A stretch of 64,000 nucleotides of DNA, from positions 1 to 64,000 of the IMG/VR virus record IMGVR_UViG_3300029448_000013; one strand, given 5' to 3'. Source of the DNA: a virus. The notes under the pieces were generated by a model, which was not told where the DNA came from, did not search any database, and was given only the letters and a program-made list of their open reading frames with translations. Numbering within the stretch: the stretch's first letter is position 1; every line of letters starts with the position of its first letter. Position numbers and translations under genes: made by a program. Shown here piece by piece: positions 11,012 through 21,317 of the stretch.

Positions 11012-14000
11012 TTAATCCTCACTTGTGTAATATCCTATAACTTGACCTGCTGTTGTCTCGAATCCTAATGTCTCACCAAATCCAAACAGGTCATCAAAGC
11101 CCATATTGGCTGTCTCACCCGTTCCAGTAATTGTATACTGAACCAATGTAGTCTTTAACGGTATAGAATCCTTGAAGACTTTACCGACTGAAACTTGTTG
11201 TGAGTTTCTGCTGAATAATGTAGAGTTGCTAGAACTCTGTTGACTTCCTATTTCTGACAATCTCTCTGCTATCGTCTTATCAAAAGTACCTACTGTCATT
11301 GTGAGAGTTGGTGTTAGTACATTCTGTATCTCAAAGATTACATAATCATTAGGTGGAATATCATATTGAGGAAAATCCAAATAAACGATATCACCTGCTT
11401 CAAGAGTCTCAAGACCTTTCTTCTCGACATTAAGTGTTATCTTCCTAGCATCTGATGAATGAAGTGCCAATAATTCGTTTGCCTTTACCTTCGCATCCGT
11501 GATAGTTCTGATATTTGCATCTACGAAGTTTATGTGTGTACCACTCTCATCATTTGCCACACTTGTTCTTATCCTATCACCAATTACAGTCACTTTGTTA
11601 GCCTTAGCAAACAACGAACTATTTTTCTTCACGGAGAAGATTCTATGGCTTCGATAAGAAATTCCCTGTTTTCTCAACAAGGCAGCAGAATTTAAATCAC
11701 GAAATACCACTTTTCTATTATTAATTCTAAAATCCAAGTTCTTCTTTCCTGCTAATTTGTTCAATACTTGGAAAGCAGATGCTTGAATGAAATTATCGGT
11801 ACTAACGAATGTTTTCTTGTTGAACTTAATTATCTCATCATTTAGAAGAGGAACGAACCATAAATCCACATCTGCATCAGTAGTATCTACATCATTAACA
11901 GTGATAGTAGTTCCACTAGTAGAGGAAACAGAACCTATTGGATATCCTTCATGTGTGAATATTATATCACCATCTGCAATATTCTCTACTGTGGCTTTGC
12001 AAGTAATGACATTATTAGAGACTGAACTCACGATGTTTCCAGTGAACTCTGCTTGAGACTGCACCATGTCAATATCGAGACCTGCTTCCTTGGCTATACG
12101 CTCAATCTCTGTCTCTACCTCTTCACCGATAATCATACTAGTTCCAATATGGCATTTTGATATATTGTTTAGATTCGGTTTTCTATCTAACTCCAACTCT
12201 ATTATCTCACCAAATGACACTACTCCATTTCCAGTTAATGTTCCCTCATATGTTAGTTTAGCCTCTCGCTGCCTAACTCCATCCTTTATTGATGGTGAAA
12301 CATCTGTAAAGGTCATTAGTTTCCTTTGTTTATTCATACCATCTGTAATAAAACAATCAAAAACATCGCCAGTTGAGAATGGCATGTTATACACAGAATT
12401 ACTAGGTGTTTCAGGAACTATCGATTCGATACTGCTTGTTTCAGGTGCTTTATCCAAGTTCATCAATACATAAGCACTGAATACTCCTTCGTCTAGATGT
12501 TGTCTTGAGTTTCCTGACCTGTTACCTGTATCGTATCTAGAAGTAGTTTCACTGTAATCCAAACCAGTTGAATGTAATCGATTCAAAATTATCTCTTTCG
12601 GTGTATCTCTAAATGTTGTCTCCGCCAGCCTCATCAATCTGAATCTTGGTTTTCTTGCTCGTTGGTTGCCGAAAAATATGGAATCGTCTTCTATACTTCT
12701 ATCTAATTTTATTACATGGGTAAATGAAGTGGCTGTGTTAGTTGTTTGATTGGTGGTGTGGCTGATAATCTTAGCCATGAAACCAATGTTTCCTCCTCTT
12801 CCTGACTCAAATATCTCTCCCTTATGTACTGCTGATGCAGCCACCTTTGCAGCAAGACCAAGAGATAATTCGTCTTTCAACTCCAAAGTCTTCTCAGCAA
12901 CAAGGTAGTATCCTGTTAGATTCGGAACGAAAGAGAGCCAAGTGTGCTGTGAATCAGAATCACTAGTATCAATGGTAATTGTGTCCCTTGCACTATTAGT
13001 CTGACTAAGAGTTATGTTCCCATCAGTTATGTCTAGTACAGGTTTTATCATCATCTGCGCTCTGTATAGTCCACCATCGTTACTAGAGGTGAAATCGGTA
13101 TCATTATGTAAGTCATATTCTGTGGTTGTTACAGATTCACCTTCGCTAGAACCTAAGAAGTATTTCACTCCCAAATCAGTAAAAGACCCTACACCACTAT
13201 TTCCAGTATTGTCAACTCTGCCTGACCTCGTATGCGTCCCTGTTATTGCATAGGTGTGCGGATTATTTTGGAATATCATTGTATTTACAGTGTGTTGGTC
13301 AAGGTCAGTTGCACTGTCATTACTGCCCCCATCGAAGCCAGTAACATAATCGGTGTGGTTGGTTATTTCTTGTCTGCTTCCTAGTATAGCACTTGTTTGA
13401 AACATGTCATTTGGTACACTTGGCCCATCTGCACTAATTTTCCTGATGTTTCTAAATACTCCAATACAGTTCTCATAAGGATGAGCATCGGTATGTAGTC
13501 CATATTTTTCTGCACGATGAACATCAGTGGCACTACCGGGTCTATGTACTAAACCTGCAATAACCCTTGAACTGTTTGTAAAAATGTCAGTTCCACTATT
13601 CAATCCGGTGTCACTATGCCATGTGTATTCAGGATGATATGGACTCAAATCCGAGACATTGGGATTCGTGCTATGTGTTGATGATTTGAATACGAATGGA
13701 ATGAAAACACTAGGCGGCAAAAAATCATCACTGTTATTGCTGAGTTTAGCATACTTGAATATACCACCCTCTGAATGATAGTTAGGTCTTGCTAAGTAGA
13801 CACTTGTGAAATCTACTTTTGCCTGTGACTCAGCAAAGTCATCATTCGTTAGTATTGGTGTTTGAAACCCTTCATCTTCAAACTTGAATATCTCAAAGGA
13901 CAACTTTGAGTATTGTCTGATTAGATATGCAGGAGTGTTTAGAGCAGTGTTGTCTCCTGTTACGTTTTCCAAGTTAGATTGATTTGCACCACTGCTCATA

Positions 14001-17000
14001 GTAGTAATAGTTCCCTTGACAATGAATACCAACTCTCCTGTATCTGCTCTGAAGACAGCATCTCCCTCTGCTAGTGATAGAGTACCACCACCTGTGAAAG
14101 TCAATGTGTTATTGTTACTACCATCTTTGACGGCTGCTAACGTAGCAGGACTGGTTTCTCTAACTGCATACATCTGATATCTTTCGATGTCTAGTAGTGC
14201 ATCATTAGGAGTGGGTAGTGAATCAGGGTCAACAGGATTAAAATGCCAATCAAAGGTTGCTTCTACTAATCTAGCAATACCGAACCTCTTGATGTTGTTC
14301 GTAGTCGTACTAGCAGATTTTATTGATACTCTTTCATAGTTCGTATCTGTCTTCTCAATCATTTTTGTAGTTCCACTGTAAGATGAATGGGAAACTGATG
14401 TTGTAGAGTTCTTTCCACTGCTTTCTAGTAGACATGCTAAGTCTTCAAAGTTGATTGTCTGACTTCCAATGTTGTTGTATCTTAGGTTTGAATATGGAAA
14501 TAAATCTCCTGTTGCGAATATCTCATAGTTCTGTGCTTTAGGAGCATGATGCAATAATTTGTTTATGTCAGATATCCTTGTATTAATTGTACCAGTAGAA
14601 CTGATAGCATGGTTTGGTGGCACTACATTAGTCACACTAGCAACATCGACAAATGCACTCCCTGTTGCATGTCTTAATGTGTAGTTAGAGTCATTCATGT
14701 TGCTTCCCAACAGAGGAGCAGAAGAGACAGATAGAGTAGGTGAAGAAGGTGCGATACCATTTGCCTTTATTGGATAAGCAATTGAATAAGCAGATATTGC
14801 CTGTGGATGATTAGCACTCTCGTATATTCCAGCATCCGACTTAGTAATCATTCCTGCTTGTAATATTTGAGTATCCCAATACCTGTATGTTTCTTTGGGT
14901 GTATAGAAGGTGTTTTGTTGATTTCCCTTTCCTCCTATTTGTGGGTCTACTCTATGTATGAATCCACCAGTGTTTACATTGTTATTCACCATGTAGAATG
15001 AATATCCAGTTCTAGTGTCAGCAGTGTTGCTTTCTAGTCTAGCCATAACCAAAGGACATATTGGTGAGATTGACATTTTGAATCCACCATCATCCTTAGA
15101 AATGGTTTCTACAATATCAAACATCTCGGAAGCATATGTCATCTTGCTAATTTTTGTTGTTGATACTCCTGTTTCCTTTGACAACTGTATTGCAAAAGCA
15201 GAGTCTGCATTCAATGTACTGGTGTTTAACGAGTTAATACTTATTGGGCTAGTGATATCATATCCTAGTGTTCTGTCTTCAGCGAATGAAGCAGTGTTGG
15301 ATGTCGATTCTAACTTGGTTCTAGTATCTGTTCTATTAAACGAGAATGAATCGGAGAATACCAAGCCTTTGTCGCTGACTCTTGAGAAATCAGTAGCAGA
15401 GTTAGTTATCAATGAATTGCTACCAATCGCTTTCTTGCCTGAGAGGTATGTTGCTTCAGCATGAGGGTCATAGTAGTAGATATCAGTATCCGCAGTAGTG
15501 GATAGTGTCACCAAAGGCTCATGTGTGAGAGTTGTAGCAGTTGTTGTTGCCGATGCTACCTCCCCAATAAAAATCATATTGTCTGCTTCAGTGGTACTTC
15601 TAGTAAACAACAAAATTCTTGCTAAAGCAGTAGTATTCCAATTGCTTATCGCAGCGTGAGTAATGACTTTGCCACTCACACCGCTTACATCCATAGTTGT
15701 TTCATTCAATGCTGGTACAATAGGATTCAATGTGCTATACACCATGTCCTCAGAAAAGGATAGATTCTTGTCTATCAAAGTGTTCAACAAAGCAGCATTA
15801 GTATCTCTTCCTTCAATCACCAACGTTGACAGACCATTCTCAGCAGAAGTCTCACTTAATTCAACTGTACCATCAAAGACCTCTTCTTGCAAACTGTATG
15901 TATTTGTATAATAGTAGAATCTCTGTATGTTTGTGTTCTGATAGAACTTTCTACTTGCGTCTTGGAACTTGACAAACTCCATATCCTTGTCTATGTAATC
16001 TACATGGTTCTGATGAGTGTTGAGATTAGAGAAGACAACCTTAGTATCATAGAACTTGGATTCTTCTTTAGGTATGGTTGTGCCTGATACGGTTAGTCTG
16101 TTTCCATCTGCATAAACTACCTGAGTATCAGAATCAAAGTCCTCTGTGTTTAGAACTCCTGTCCAAGCAGCAATCTCAACATCTTCATTATCGAAGTCAT
16201 GCACAGTTGCAGCGACAGTGAATGTTGTTGCCTTGAGAGTCTTATTTGCCTTTACTGTGACATCTTGCGTACCTGAAGATTTACTCTGTACTGCATCTAT
16301 CACATAATAATAACCATCTATCTTGATGATAGAATTAGCAGCAAGTTTAGTGGATAATGCGTAGTCATGTGTATCGAACATCTCTGTGAATCGAATCTCA
16401 TTTGCACCATCTACCTTGAATGCCTTGAATGGTAGTTTCTTGAAAGTCATTTTGTCGCTGAATGTTGTCTTCATTGCCTTGAGTTTCTGACCCTCTCGTA
16501 TTTTTTCTGACATCATTCCTGAGTTGTTTAGTAATTTAGTTTTGAATATCTTACTCATTTTATTTTGAGGATTATTGACAATTATATCCGTAGTGAATGG
16601 AATGATGTCATTCCTACGAGGTCTTGGGTCAGATGTTATGTATCTTGAAGGACCAGTTCGATTACCATCAAGAGTCGCTGATGTTACGGATGTGCTATCC
16701 CCCGTATGTCTCTTCATGTTTGGGAACGCTTCGTGCCATAGAATCGGATTAAAATTACTATCACCGTCATCAGTCGCCCTTAGATTATCCACAAGAGTCG
16801 CATCTAGTTTTCTCCTTCCGATGTTGGTTATTGTTCCTTTCAACTTCGCTTCCGTTCTGAATACTATATTCTGTATTCCCTTGCCATAACGAAGAACGAA
16901 TGCTCCTCCACTAGCATTCCATGTAGATGACGATGCTTGTCTAGAGAAATCCAGTTCAATAGAGTTATCACTAGTATTGATTGTTTTCACATTTCCTACA

Positions 17001-18043
17001 AAATCATCTGTGGCATCATCGAACAATGACATTCCTTGAAAGACTGTATTCATAAAAGTGGAATAACTGCCAGTGCTAACGAATAGTTTCTTTGATGAAC
17101 TTCCTTCTTCAAACGCTGAGTAAGCATTACTTGTATTCAGGAATCCTACTTGATTTTGATTTCCAGCCCCACCATGATTGTAATCCCACCATCTCAATCT
17201 AGTGACGGTGTATTTCTCCATGTAGTCCAATTGGTCATCCTGCTCCAACCTGTCATTGTAGAAGTAGAACGTTGGTCTATCGACTCTGTTTAGCACATCA
17301 TAGTTGTCTGTCGAAGCCTGATTGTCACCACGAAGACCATAACTCACAGCCATGACATCGGTATCTGTCTTCGCTGGCCCTTTGAATATCTCAAAGTTAG
17401 TTCCCTTCGGTATAGAAGTAGGATACTTAGGACTGAACTCCAAACCATCTCCAAACTCATCGAATGTAGATATTCGGTTTATCTTGGCAAAGTGCGGTCT
17501 TGCGGTATCCGTCTGTGTTGATGAATCATATATCTCAGGATTCAACATAATGAAGTAATCATAGTTCTCTATATCTAATGCTACAACATCAGTAGCAGGA
17601 TAGTCAATGACAGTAGCACCCAATGAGGTATCTGCATATACAAACTTTCTATTTGTCTCGCCTGTACTAATACTAGTATCATATGCTTTTATTTTGAAGG
17701 GAGGTGTTGTTTCCTTAGTCGTAGCATAGTTAGCGATAGTCTTATTCTTTGGAAGAAGCCTATTTCCTATTTGGTCAGCCTTGTCATTGGATATAGAGCC
17801 ACCATGAGACCCCTTTCTAATCTCAGTGAATATGACAGATGGAACTACATCAGATGTGGCAGTTCCAGTTCCACTAGTCTCAGACTCTACATATGTTGCT
17901 TTCAATACAGGATTGACTGATACATCCTTGAATGCAAAACTATCAGAGAACTCCGTAGCCATACTAGCATAGGCTTCAGTAGCATTAGACTCATTGACTC
18001 CTGATTTCAAAGGATAGAGAATAGTTCCGTTTGTCTTTGCCAT
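11012..18043 (-). CDS. very large tail tip / hub protein (2343 aa)
   Basis: Probably the central tail-tip protein, equivalent in position to tail-associated hub proteins of siphoviruses. Visible regions: a Thr/Ser-rich body with many aromatic residues, a segment near residues 700-850 (VDYIDKDMEFVKF, LVIEGRDTNAALLNTLIDKN), and a C-terminal ~350 residues (KVTVIGDRIRTSV, DARKITLNVEKKGLETLEAG). The C-terminal part looks like a hub-type beta domain defining a coordinate or ring structure. No peptidase or lysozyme motif was recognised. The ATG at 18043 is preferred because GGTGAT sits 5 bases upstream; the in-frame TTG two codons earlier has poor spacing. It follows the LamG-like gene directly. The length is extreme even for tail hubs. 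Confidence 0.8.
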   Translation of the reverse strand: MAKTNGTILYPLKSGVNESNATEAYASMATEFSDSFAFKDVSVNPVLKATYVESETSGTGTATSDVVPSVIFTEIRKGSHGGSISNDKADQIGNRLLPKNKTIANYATTKETTPPFKIKAYDTSISTGETNRKFVYADTSLGATVIDYPATDVVALDIENYDYFIMLNPEIYDSSTQTDTARPHFAKINRISTFDEFGDGLEFSPKYPTSIPKGTNFEIFKGPAKTDTDVMAVSYGLRGDNQASTDNYDVLNRVDRPTFYFYNDRLEQDDQLDYMEKYTVTRLRWWDYNHGGAGNQNQVGFLNTSNAYSAFEEGSSSKKLFVSTGSYSTFMNTVFQGMSLFDDATDDFVGNVKTINTSDNSIELDFSRQASSSTWNASGGAFVLRYGKGIQNIVFRTEAKLKGTITNIGRRKLDATLVDNLRATDDGDSNFNPILWHEAFPNMKRHTGDSTSVTSATLDGNRTGPSRYITSDPRPRRNDIIPFTTDIIVNNPQNKMSKIFKTKLLNNSGMMSEKIREGQKLKAMKTTFSDKMTFKKLPFKAFKVDGANEIRFTEMFDTHDYALSTKLAANSIIKIDGYYYVIDAVQSKSSGTQDVTVKANKTLKATTFTVAATVHDFDNEDVEIAAWTGVLNTEDFDSDTQVVYADGNRLTVSGTTIPKEESKFYDTKVVFSNLNTHQNHVDYIDKDMEFVKFQDASRKFYQNTNIQRFYYYTNTYSLQEEVFDGTVELSETSAENGLSTLVIEGRDTNAALLNTLIDKNLSFSEDMVYSTLNPIVPALNETTMDVSGVSGKVITHAAISNWNTTALARILLFTRSTTEADNMIFIGEVASATTTATTLTHEPLVTLSTTADTDIYYYDPHAEATYLSGKKAIGSNSLITNSATDFSRVSDKGLVFSDSFSFNRTDTRTKLESTSNTASFAEDRTLGYDITSPISINSLNTSTLNADSAFAIQLSKETGVSTTKISKMTYASEMFDIVETISKDDGGFKMSISPICPLVMARLESNTADTRTGYSFYMVNNNVNTGGFIHRVDPQIGGKGNQQNTFYTPKETYRYWDTQILQAGMITKSDAGIYESANHPQAISAYSIAYPIKANGIAPSSPTLSVSSAPLLGSNMNDSNYTLRHATGSAFVDVASVTNVVPPNHAISSTGTINTRISDINKLLHHAPKAQNYEIFATGDLFPYSNLRYNNIGSQTINFEDLACLLESSGKNSTTSVSHSSYSGTTKMIEKTDTNYERVSIKSASTTTNNIKRFGIARLVEATFDWHFNPVDPDSLPTPNDALLDIERYQMYAVRETSPATLAAVKDGSNNNTLTFTGGGTLSLAEGDAVFRADTGELVFIVKGTITTMSSGANQSNLENVTGDNTALNTPAYLIRQYSKLSFEIFKFEDEGFQTPILTNDDFAESQAKVDFTSVYLARPNYHSEGGIFKYAKLSNNSDDFLPPSVFIPFVFKSSTHSTNPNVSDLSPYHPEYTWHSDTGLNSGTDIFTNSSRVIAGLVHRPGSATDVHRAEKYGLHTDAHPYENCIGVFRNIRKISADGPSVPNDMFQTSAILGSRQEITNHTDYVTGFDGGSNDSATDLDQHTVNTMIFQNNPHTYAITGTHTRSGRVDNTGNSGVGSFTDLGVKYFLGSSEGESVTTTEYDLHNDTDFTSSNDGGLYRAQMMIKPVLDITDGNITLSQTNSARDTITIDTSDSDSQHTWLSFVPNLTGYYLVAEKTLELKDELSLGLAAKVAASAVHKGEIFESGRGGNIGFMAKIISHTTNQTTNTATSFTHVIKLDRSIEDDSIFFGNQRARKPRFRLMRLAETTFRDTPKEIILNRLHSTGLDYSETTSRYDTGNRSGNSRQHLDEGVFSAYVLMNLDKAPETSSIESIVPETPSNSVYNMPFSTGDVFDCFITDGMNKQRKLMTFTDVSPSIKDGVRQREAKLTYEGTLTGNGVVSFGEIIELELDRKPNLNNISKCHIGTSMIIGEEVETEIERIAKEAGLDIDMVQSQAEFTGNIVSSVSNNVITCKATVENIADGDIIFTHEGYPIGSVSSTSGTTITVNDVDTTDADVDLWFVPLLNDEIIKFNKKTFVSTDNFIQASAFQVLNKLAGKKNLDFRINNRKVVFRDLNSAALLRKQGISYRSHRIFSVKKNSSLFAKANKVTVIGDRIRTSVANDESGTHINFVDANIRTITDAKVKANELLALHSSDARKITLNVEKKGLETLEAGDIVYLDFPQYDIPPNDYVIFEIQNVLTPTLTMTVGTFDKTIAERLSEIGSQQSSSNSTLFSRNSQQVSVGKVFKDSIPLKTTLVQYTITGTGETANMGFDDLFGFGETLGFETTAGQVIGYYTSED

Positions 18044-18045
18044 TG

Positions 18046-20550
18046 TCAATCACCAAAAGAATAGTAGAAGAGAGTATCATTGTAATTAGGAGTAAGTGTA
18101 GAGATACTGGCACATGGAGTTGAAGATTTATGAAATGCAATCTCATAGAGTTCTCCCATGAATTGCGTTGCTTTTCTAGCAGTAGCAGACAGACTCGCAT
18201 CTTGCCCAATGAAACAATCGCCCGGATTTGTATCCAATCTGAACTTGCCGATATTTACCTTTACTCTCTTTACTGGTTGGTTATTCAAATACAGGGTAAT
18301 AGTATTGCTGTCAAAAGACATTCCTACTTTGTTGACTTGCTCTAGATACAATGCTTCTTTTTGTTGGTCTCTGTATATAGTAGATGTAACCGTTGTAGCG
18401 GGATTTGTTGCAAGAGTTATGTTATCACCACTCACACTAGAAACAGTGCCTATCAATGTACCAACGTTATCGTATATGCTGTTACCAGCACCTATGCTAA
18501 TCGCTTCTCCTGAACCTACTGTGATTGTTTGGGTGTTTGTACTAAATGCTCCTAAGGTTAGTCCTGAAGTTATTCCTGTACTGGCAATTGCTTGGTCTCC
18601 TGCTGAAGCCGCTATAATAGTAATAACACTTCCACTTCTAGAGACCGACAATGAACCATTGTGTCCCGAAGAACCTGCAATGACTGCTTTTAGATTATCA
18701 GCAGTCGTTTGTGTATTTCCTGCTACGTTTGTAAAGAAGACAACATCATTACTTCCTTCTGTTGCAGTAGAGCCATTGGTCTCACTATTGTCTCCTTTGG
18801 TTGGCTTGTACTTCTTGACGAGACCAGCACTGTCTTCTAAAGTGATGAATGCGGTTGGTGTGCTTGCGGCAGAGTAGTTGGAAAACTGACTACCACTAAC
18901 ACTAACGACACTAGAGTAGCCACTTACTCTTGCTAGAGCCTGATTAGTTTGAGTTGATGTGCTTGGAGATGTGACCGTTACTACGCTGCCACTCGCACTC
19001 GCTTGGTCTCCTGCAAAATTCGTACCACTAAAAGCAGCATTAATTGCTCCTGCTAAATAACTAGCAGTGACACTTGTATTGCCTCCTATCAAAACTTTGT
19101 GAACAGGACTAACACTTGTTGTGCTGTTAGTATCCAATGTCCCATTTGTAAAAGTACCACTAAAGAACTTGAAATATTTAGTTTGTAAATTACCAATACT
19201 GTTTCTTAATGCTACTGTCATGTAGTAGTTTACATTACTAGCACCTGTGGCATTTGTTCCTCCTGAGAAAACAGTGGCAGTCAACTTACCACCGTTAGCA
19301 ATACTAGAACCAATAACAGGACCAGTATTAGGAGTAGTGCTATGGTTTCCTGCTGTTCCAGTAGCATCTTGTGTCAATGAAATAGTTCCTGTAACACCAG
19401 TGACATTGAGAGTTGTAGCAGTAATATCCAATCCTGAACTTGGGTTGCTGCCAACACCATTGAATGTGTTGATTGCTTGGTTTAACATTAATCTAAAATT
19501 TTGACTACTACCACTAGAAGTTAAACCCACTTCAGGAACAAATATGTCAGTCGGTAAATATCCCGCTCCGGTTAATGCATCGACTATAAGACCACCACCC
19601 GTCATACCCGCCATACCATCCATGTCCGATATTCTTGCACTAGCCCCTTGCATTTCAGAAGGAAATCCATTACTGGAAGAATTATCAATGTAAAAGAATC
19701 TATATGTTTTATTTGCACTAGTTCCTGAACCTGTTTGTCTGTTCCTTAAAATGATAGCATTATTGTCACTAGGAGCAGTGCTTGCTGTTATCGGAGTAGG
19801 ACTCCAACCACTACTGAATGTTATAGCCCCTGTTGCTACTGTTGCTGATGAACCAGCGACATCCAAGTGGGAAGAACCCGGTTGAGCATTCATCGTGAAT
19901 GTAGCACTTCCAAGTGTTCCAGCAGTGTTTGTGAAACTAGCCAAGTTTCCTGATACCGTTGTTGTTGCTGTTGGTAGAGAACCAGTTGCACTACTGGTTA
20001 TTTTTGTCTTATCTGTTGTTATTCCACTGTATAATCCATTAGGGTCATAATATCCTACAAGGTTCTTCTGAGAGACAAACACTGGTTCACTTGCAACAGT
20101 GTGTGCTATTGGTGTGCCAATGGAGTCAGTTAGTTCAACAACCATCTTGTATTCTGCTGGTTGATTGAAGTTGGATGACGTAGTATTCTGTAAGTAAAAC
20201 TTCAGATAGTCATTGCAGAATATCATCATCTTGTGAGTGCTTCTACCTGCTCCGAAGTAACTGACACTCTCAAAGTCCGATGTTGCATCTGTTTGGTCAT
20301 CTAATGATAGATTCGGACTAGGAGGGGTTTTTGTGCTGTCGAGTCTTCCCTTTCCCGTTGTTCTATTACCAACCCCATTTACATCATAGGGAGTTAATAT
20401 TGCTTCAATACTAAATGGCCCTCCGTAATCCCACAACTCATCTTTAGAAGTATTCGTATTATAGTCATCATACTCTATCTTCAGATGTCCATCACACATA
20501 ACAGGAAATATCAATGCTCTTGTATCTCCTACATGTGCTGTTGTTGCCAT
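18046..20550 (-). CDS. tail protein with a LamG/concanavalin-like fold apparently split by a long insertion (834 aa)
   Basis: Residues 1-170 contain GGPFSIEAILTPYDV, MMIFCNDYLKFYLQNT and AEYKMVVELTDS. The last ~110 residues contain VGMSFDSNTITLYLNNQPV, DCFIGQDAS and FMGELYEIAFHK. Together they resemble the two halves of a laminin-G/concanavalin A-like lectin sandwich. Between them lie about 500 Ser/Thr/Gly-rich residues with many short beta strands, reminiscent of fibre repeats. The protein is probably a carbohydrate-binding component of the distal tail, encoded between the distal-tail candidate and the hub. The lectin assignment rests on pattern recognition only. Confidence 0.65.
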   Translation of the reverse strand: MATTAHVGDTRALIFPVMCDGHLKIEYDDYNTNTSKDELWDYGGPFSIEAILTPYDVNGVGNRTTGKGRLDSTKTPPSPNLSLDDQTDATSDFESVSYFGAGRSTHKMMIFCNDYLKFYLQNTTSSNFNQPAEYKMVVELTDSIGTPIAHTVASEPVFVSQKNLVGYYDPNGLYSGITTDKTKITSSATGSLPTATTTVSGNLASFTNTAGTLGSATFTMNAQPGSSHLDVAGSSATVATGAITFSSGWSPTPITASTAPSDNNAIILRNRQTGSGTSANKTYRFFYIDNSSSNGFPSEMQGASARISDMDGMAGMTGGGLIVDALTGAGYLPTDIFVPEVGLTSSGSSQNFRLMLNQAINTFNGVGSNPSSGLDITATTLNVTGVTGTISLTQDATGTAGNHSTTPNTGPVIGSSIANGGKLTATVFSGGTNATGASNVNYYMTVALRNSIGNLQTKYFKFFSGTFTNGTLDTNSTTSVSPVHKVLIGGNTSVTASYLAGAINAAFSGTNFAGDQASASGSVVTVTSPSTSTQTNQALARVSGYSSVVSVSGSQFSNYSAASTPTAFITLEDSAGLVKKYKPTKGDNSETNGSTATEGSNDVVFFTNVAGNTQTTADNLKAVIAGSSGHNGSLSVSRSGSVITIIAASAGDQAIASTGITSGLTLGAFSTNTQTITVGSGEAISIGAGNSIYDNVGTLIGTVSSVSGDNITLATNPATTVTSTIYRDQQKEALYLEQVNKVGMSFDSNTITLYLNNQPVKRVKVNIGKFRLDTNPGDCFIGQDASLSATARKATQFMGELYEIAFHKSSTPCASISTLTPNYNDTLFYYSFGD

Positions 20551-20558
20551 ATCTTCAC

Positions 20559-21317
20559 CTACATGTTATTGATTGGGTTCTCAGAGAGAACCTTAGCAAC
20601 TTCAAACTCTAAGGTGAATTGGACACTATTGGGTTGCTCCCCTGAAAACGTAGTGTTGAAAGAACGAATGAAGCCTAGCATTCCGGGTAGTTCATCCATT
20701 TCAGAAATATCAGTAAAGGAACTCGTTGGGCTTGAGTCTAACAATCCTGAGACACCGACATTGCTCTCTATGAAATCATTAGCGGCTCTCTTGAATCTTT
20801 CATCATATCTTCTATTATCAAACGTGAATGGTATCAATGGTAATTCAGCCATGTCCTTAGTTTCAGAACCTTCAGGTGAATGATAATTGAAGTTAGTATC
20901 TATTCTGCTAGGAATCAGAATGATTATCTTGTTGATTGACTGGTCATCCTGTGCTGCACTACTATCTACATAGGAGTGTATTAATTGTGCCAACTCAAAC
21001 GGGGTGAGTATCTTGTCCTTTTCAGAACCAGCGTTCTCTCCTGTATTCTTTGATATTCGTTGATTCAACAGTATTCCATTAAGCGATACGTTCTTGCTCG
21101 CTATACCCATATCGAAAGCCAGTGTCTCAGACTTTCCTGTTGCCAACGAACCGAATGGAATCGGAATTGTAGGAACGGTCTTCTGTGTTCCAATGCTAAT
21201 CTCGTTCACAAAGAGAGGTATCCTATTGACTGCTCTATCTCCGCCTATCTCGTTTCTTCTTTGTAGTTCCAACCAAACTCGAAAGTTTGTTCCCGCATAT
21301 CCTTCACTTGTAGCCAT
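20559..21317 (-). CDS. distal tail protein candidate (252 aa)
   Basis: This is the first gene after the tape measure, the usual place for the distal tail (Dit) ring protein of long-tailed viruses. The sequence (MATSEGYAGTNFRVWLEL..., SETLAFDMGIASKNVSLNGI, ending GEQPNSVQFTLEFEVAKVLSE) is soluble, mixed alpha/beta, with no membrane segment. The motif 'xSLNGI...' followed by a C-terminal 'xFTLEFEVAKV' strand resembles tail-tube-like ring proteins, but I do not recognise a named family. The start overlaps the tape-measure stop, so translation is likely coupled. Confidence 0.6.
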   Translation of the reverse strand: MATSEGYAGTNFRVWLELQRRNEIGGDRAVNRIPLFVNEISIGTQKTVPTIPIPFGSLATGKSETLAFDMGIASKNVSLNGILLNQRISKNTGENAGSEKDKILTPFELAQLIHSYVDSSAAQDDQSINKIIILIPSRIDTNFNYHSPEGSETKDMAELPLIPFTFDNRRYDERFKRAANDFIESNVGVSGLLDSSPTSSFTDISEMDELPGMLGFIRSFNTTFSGEQPNSVQFTLEFEVAKVLSENPINNM

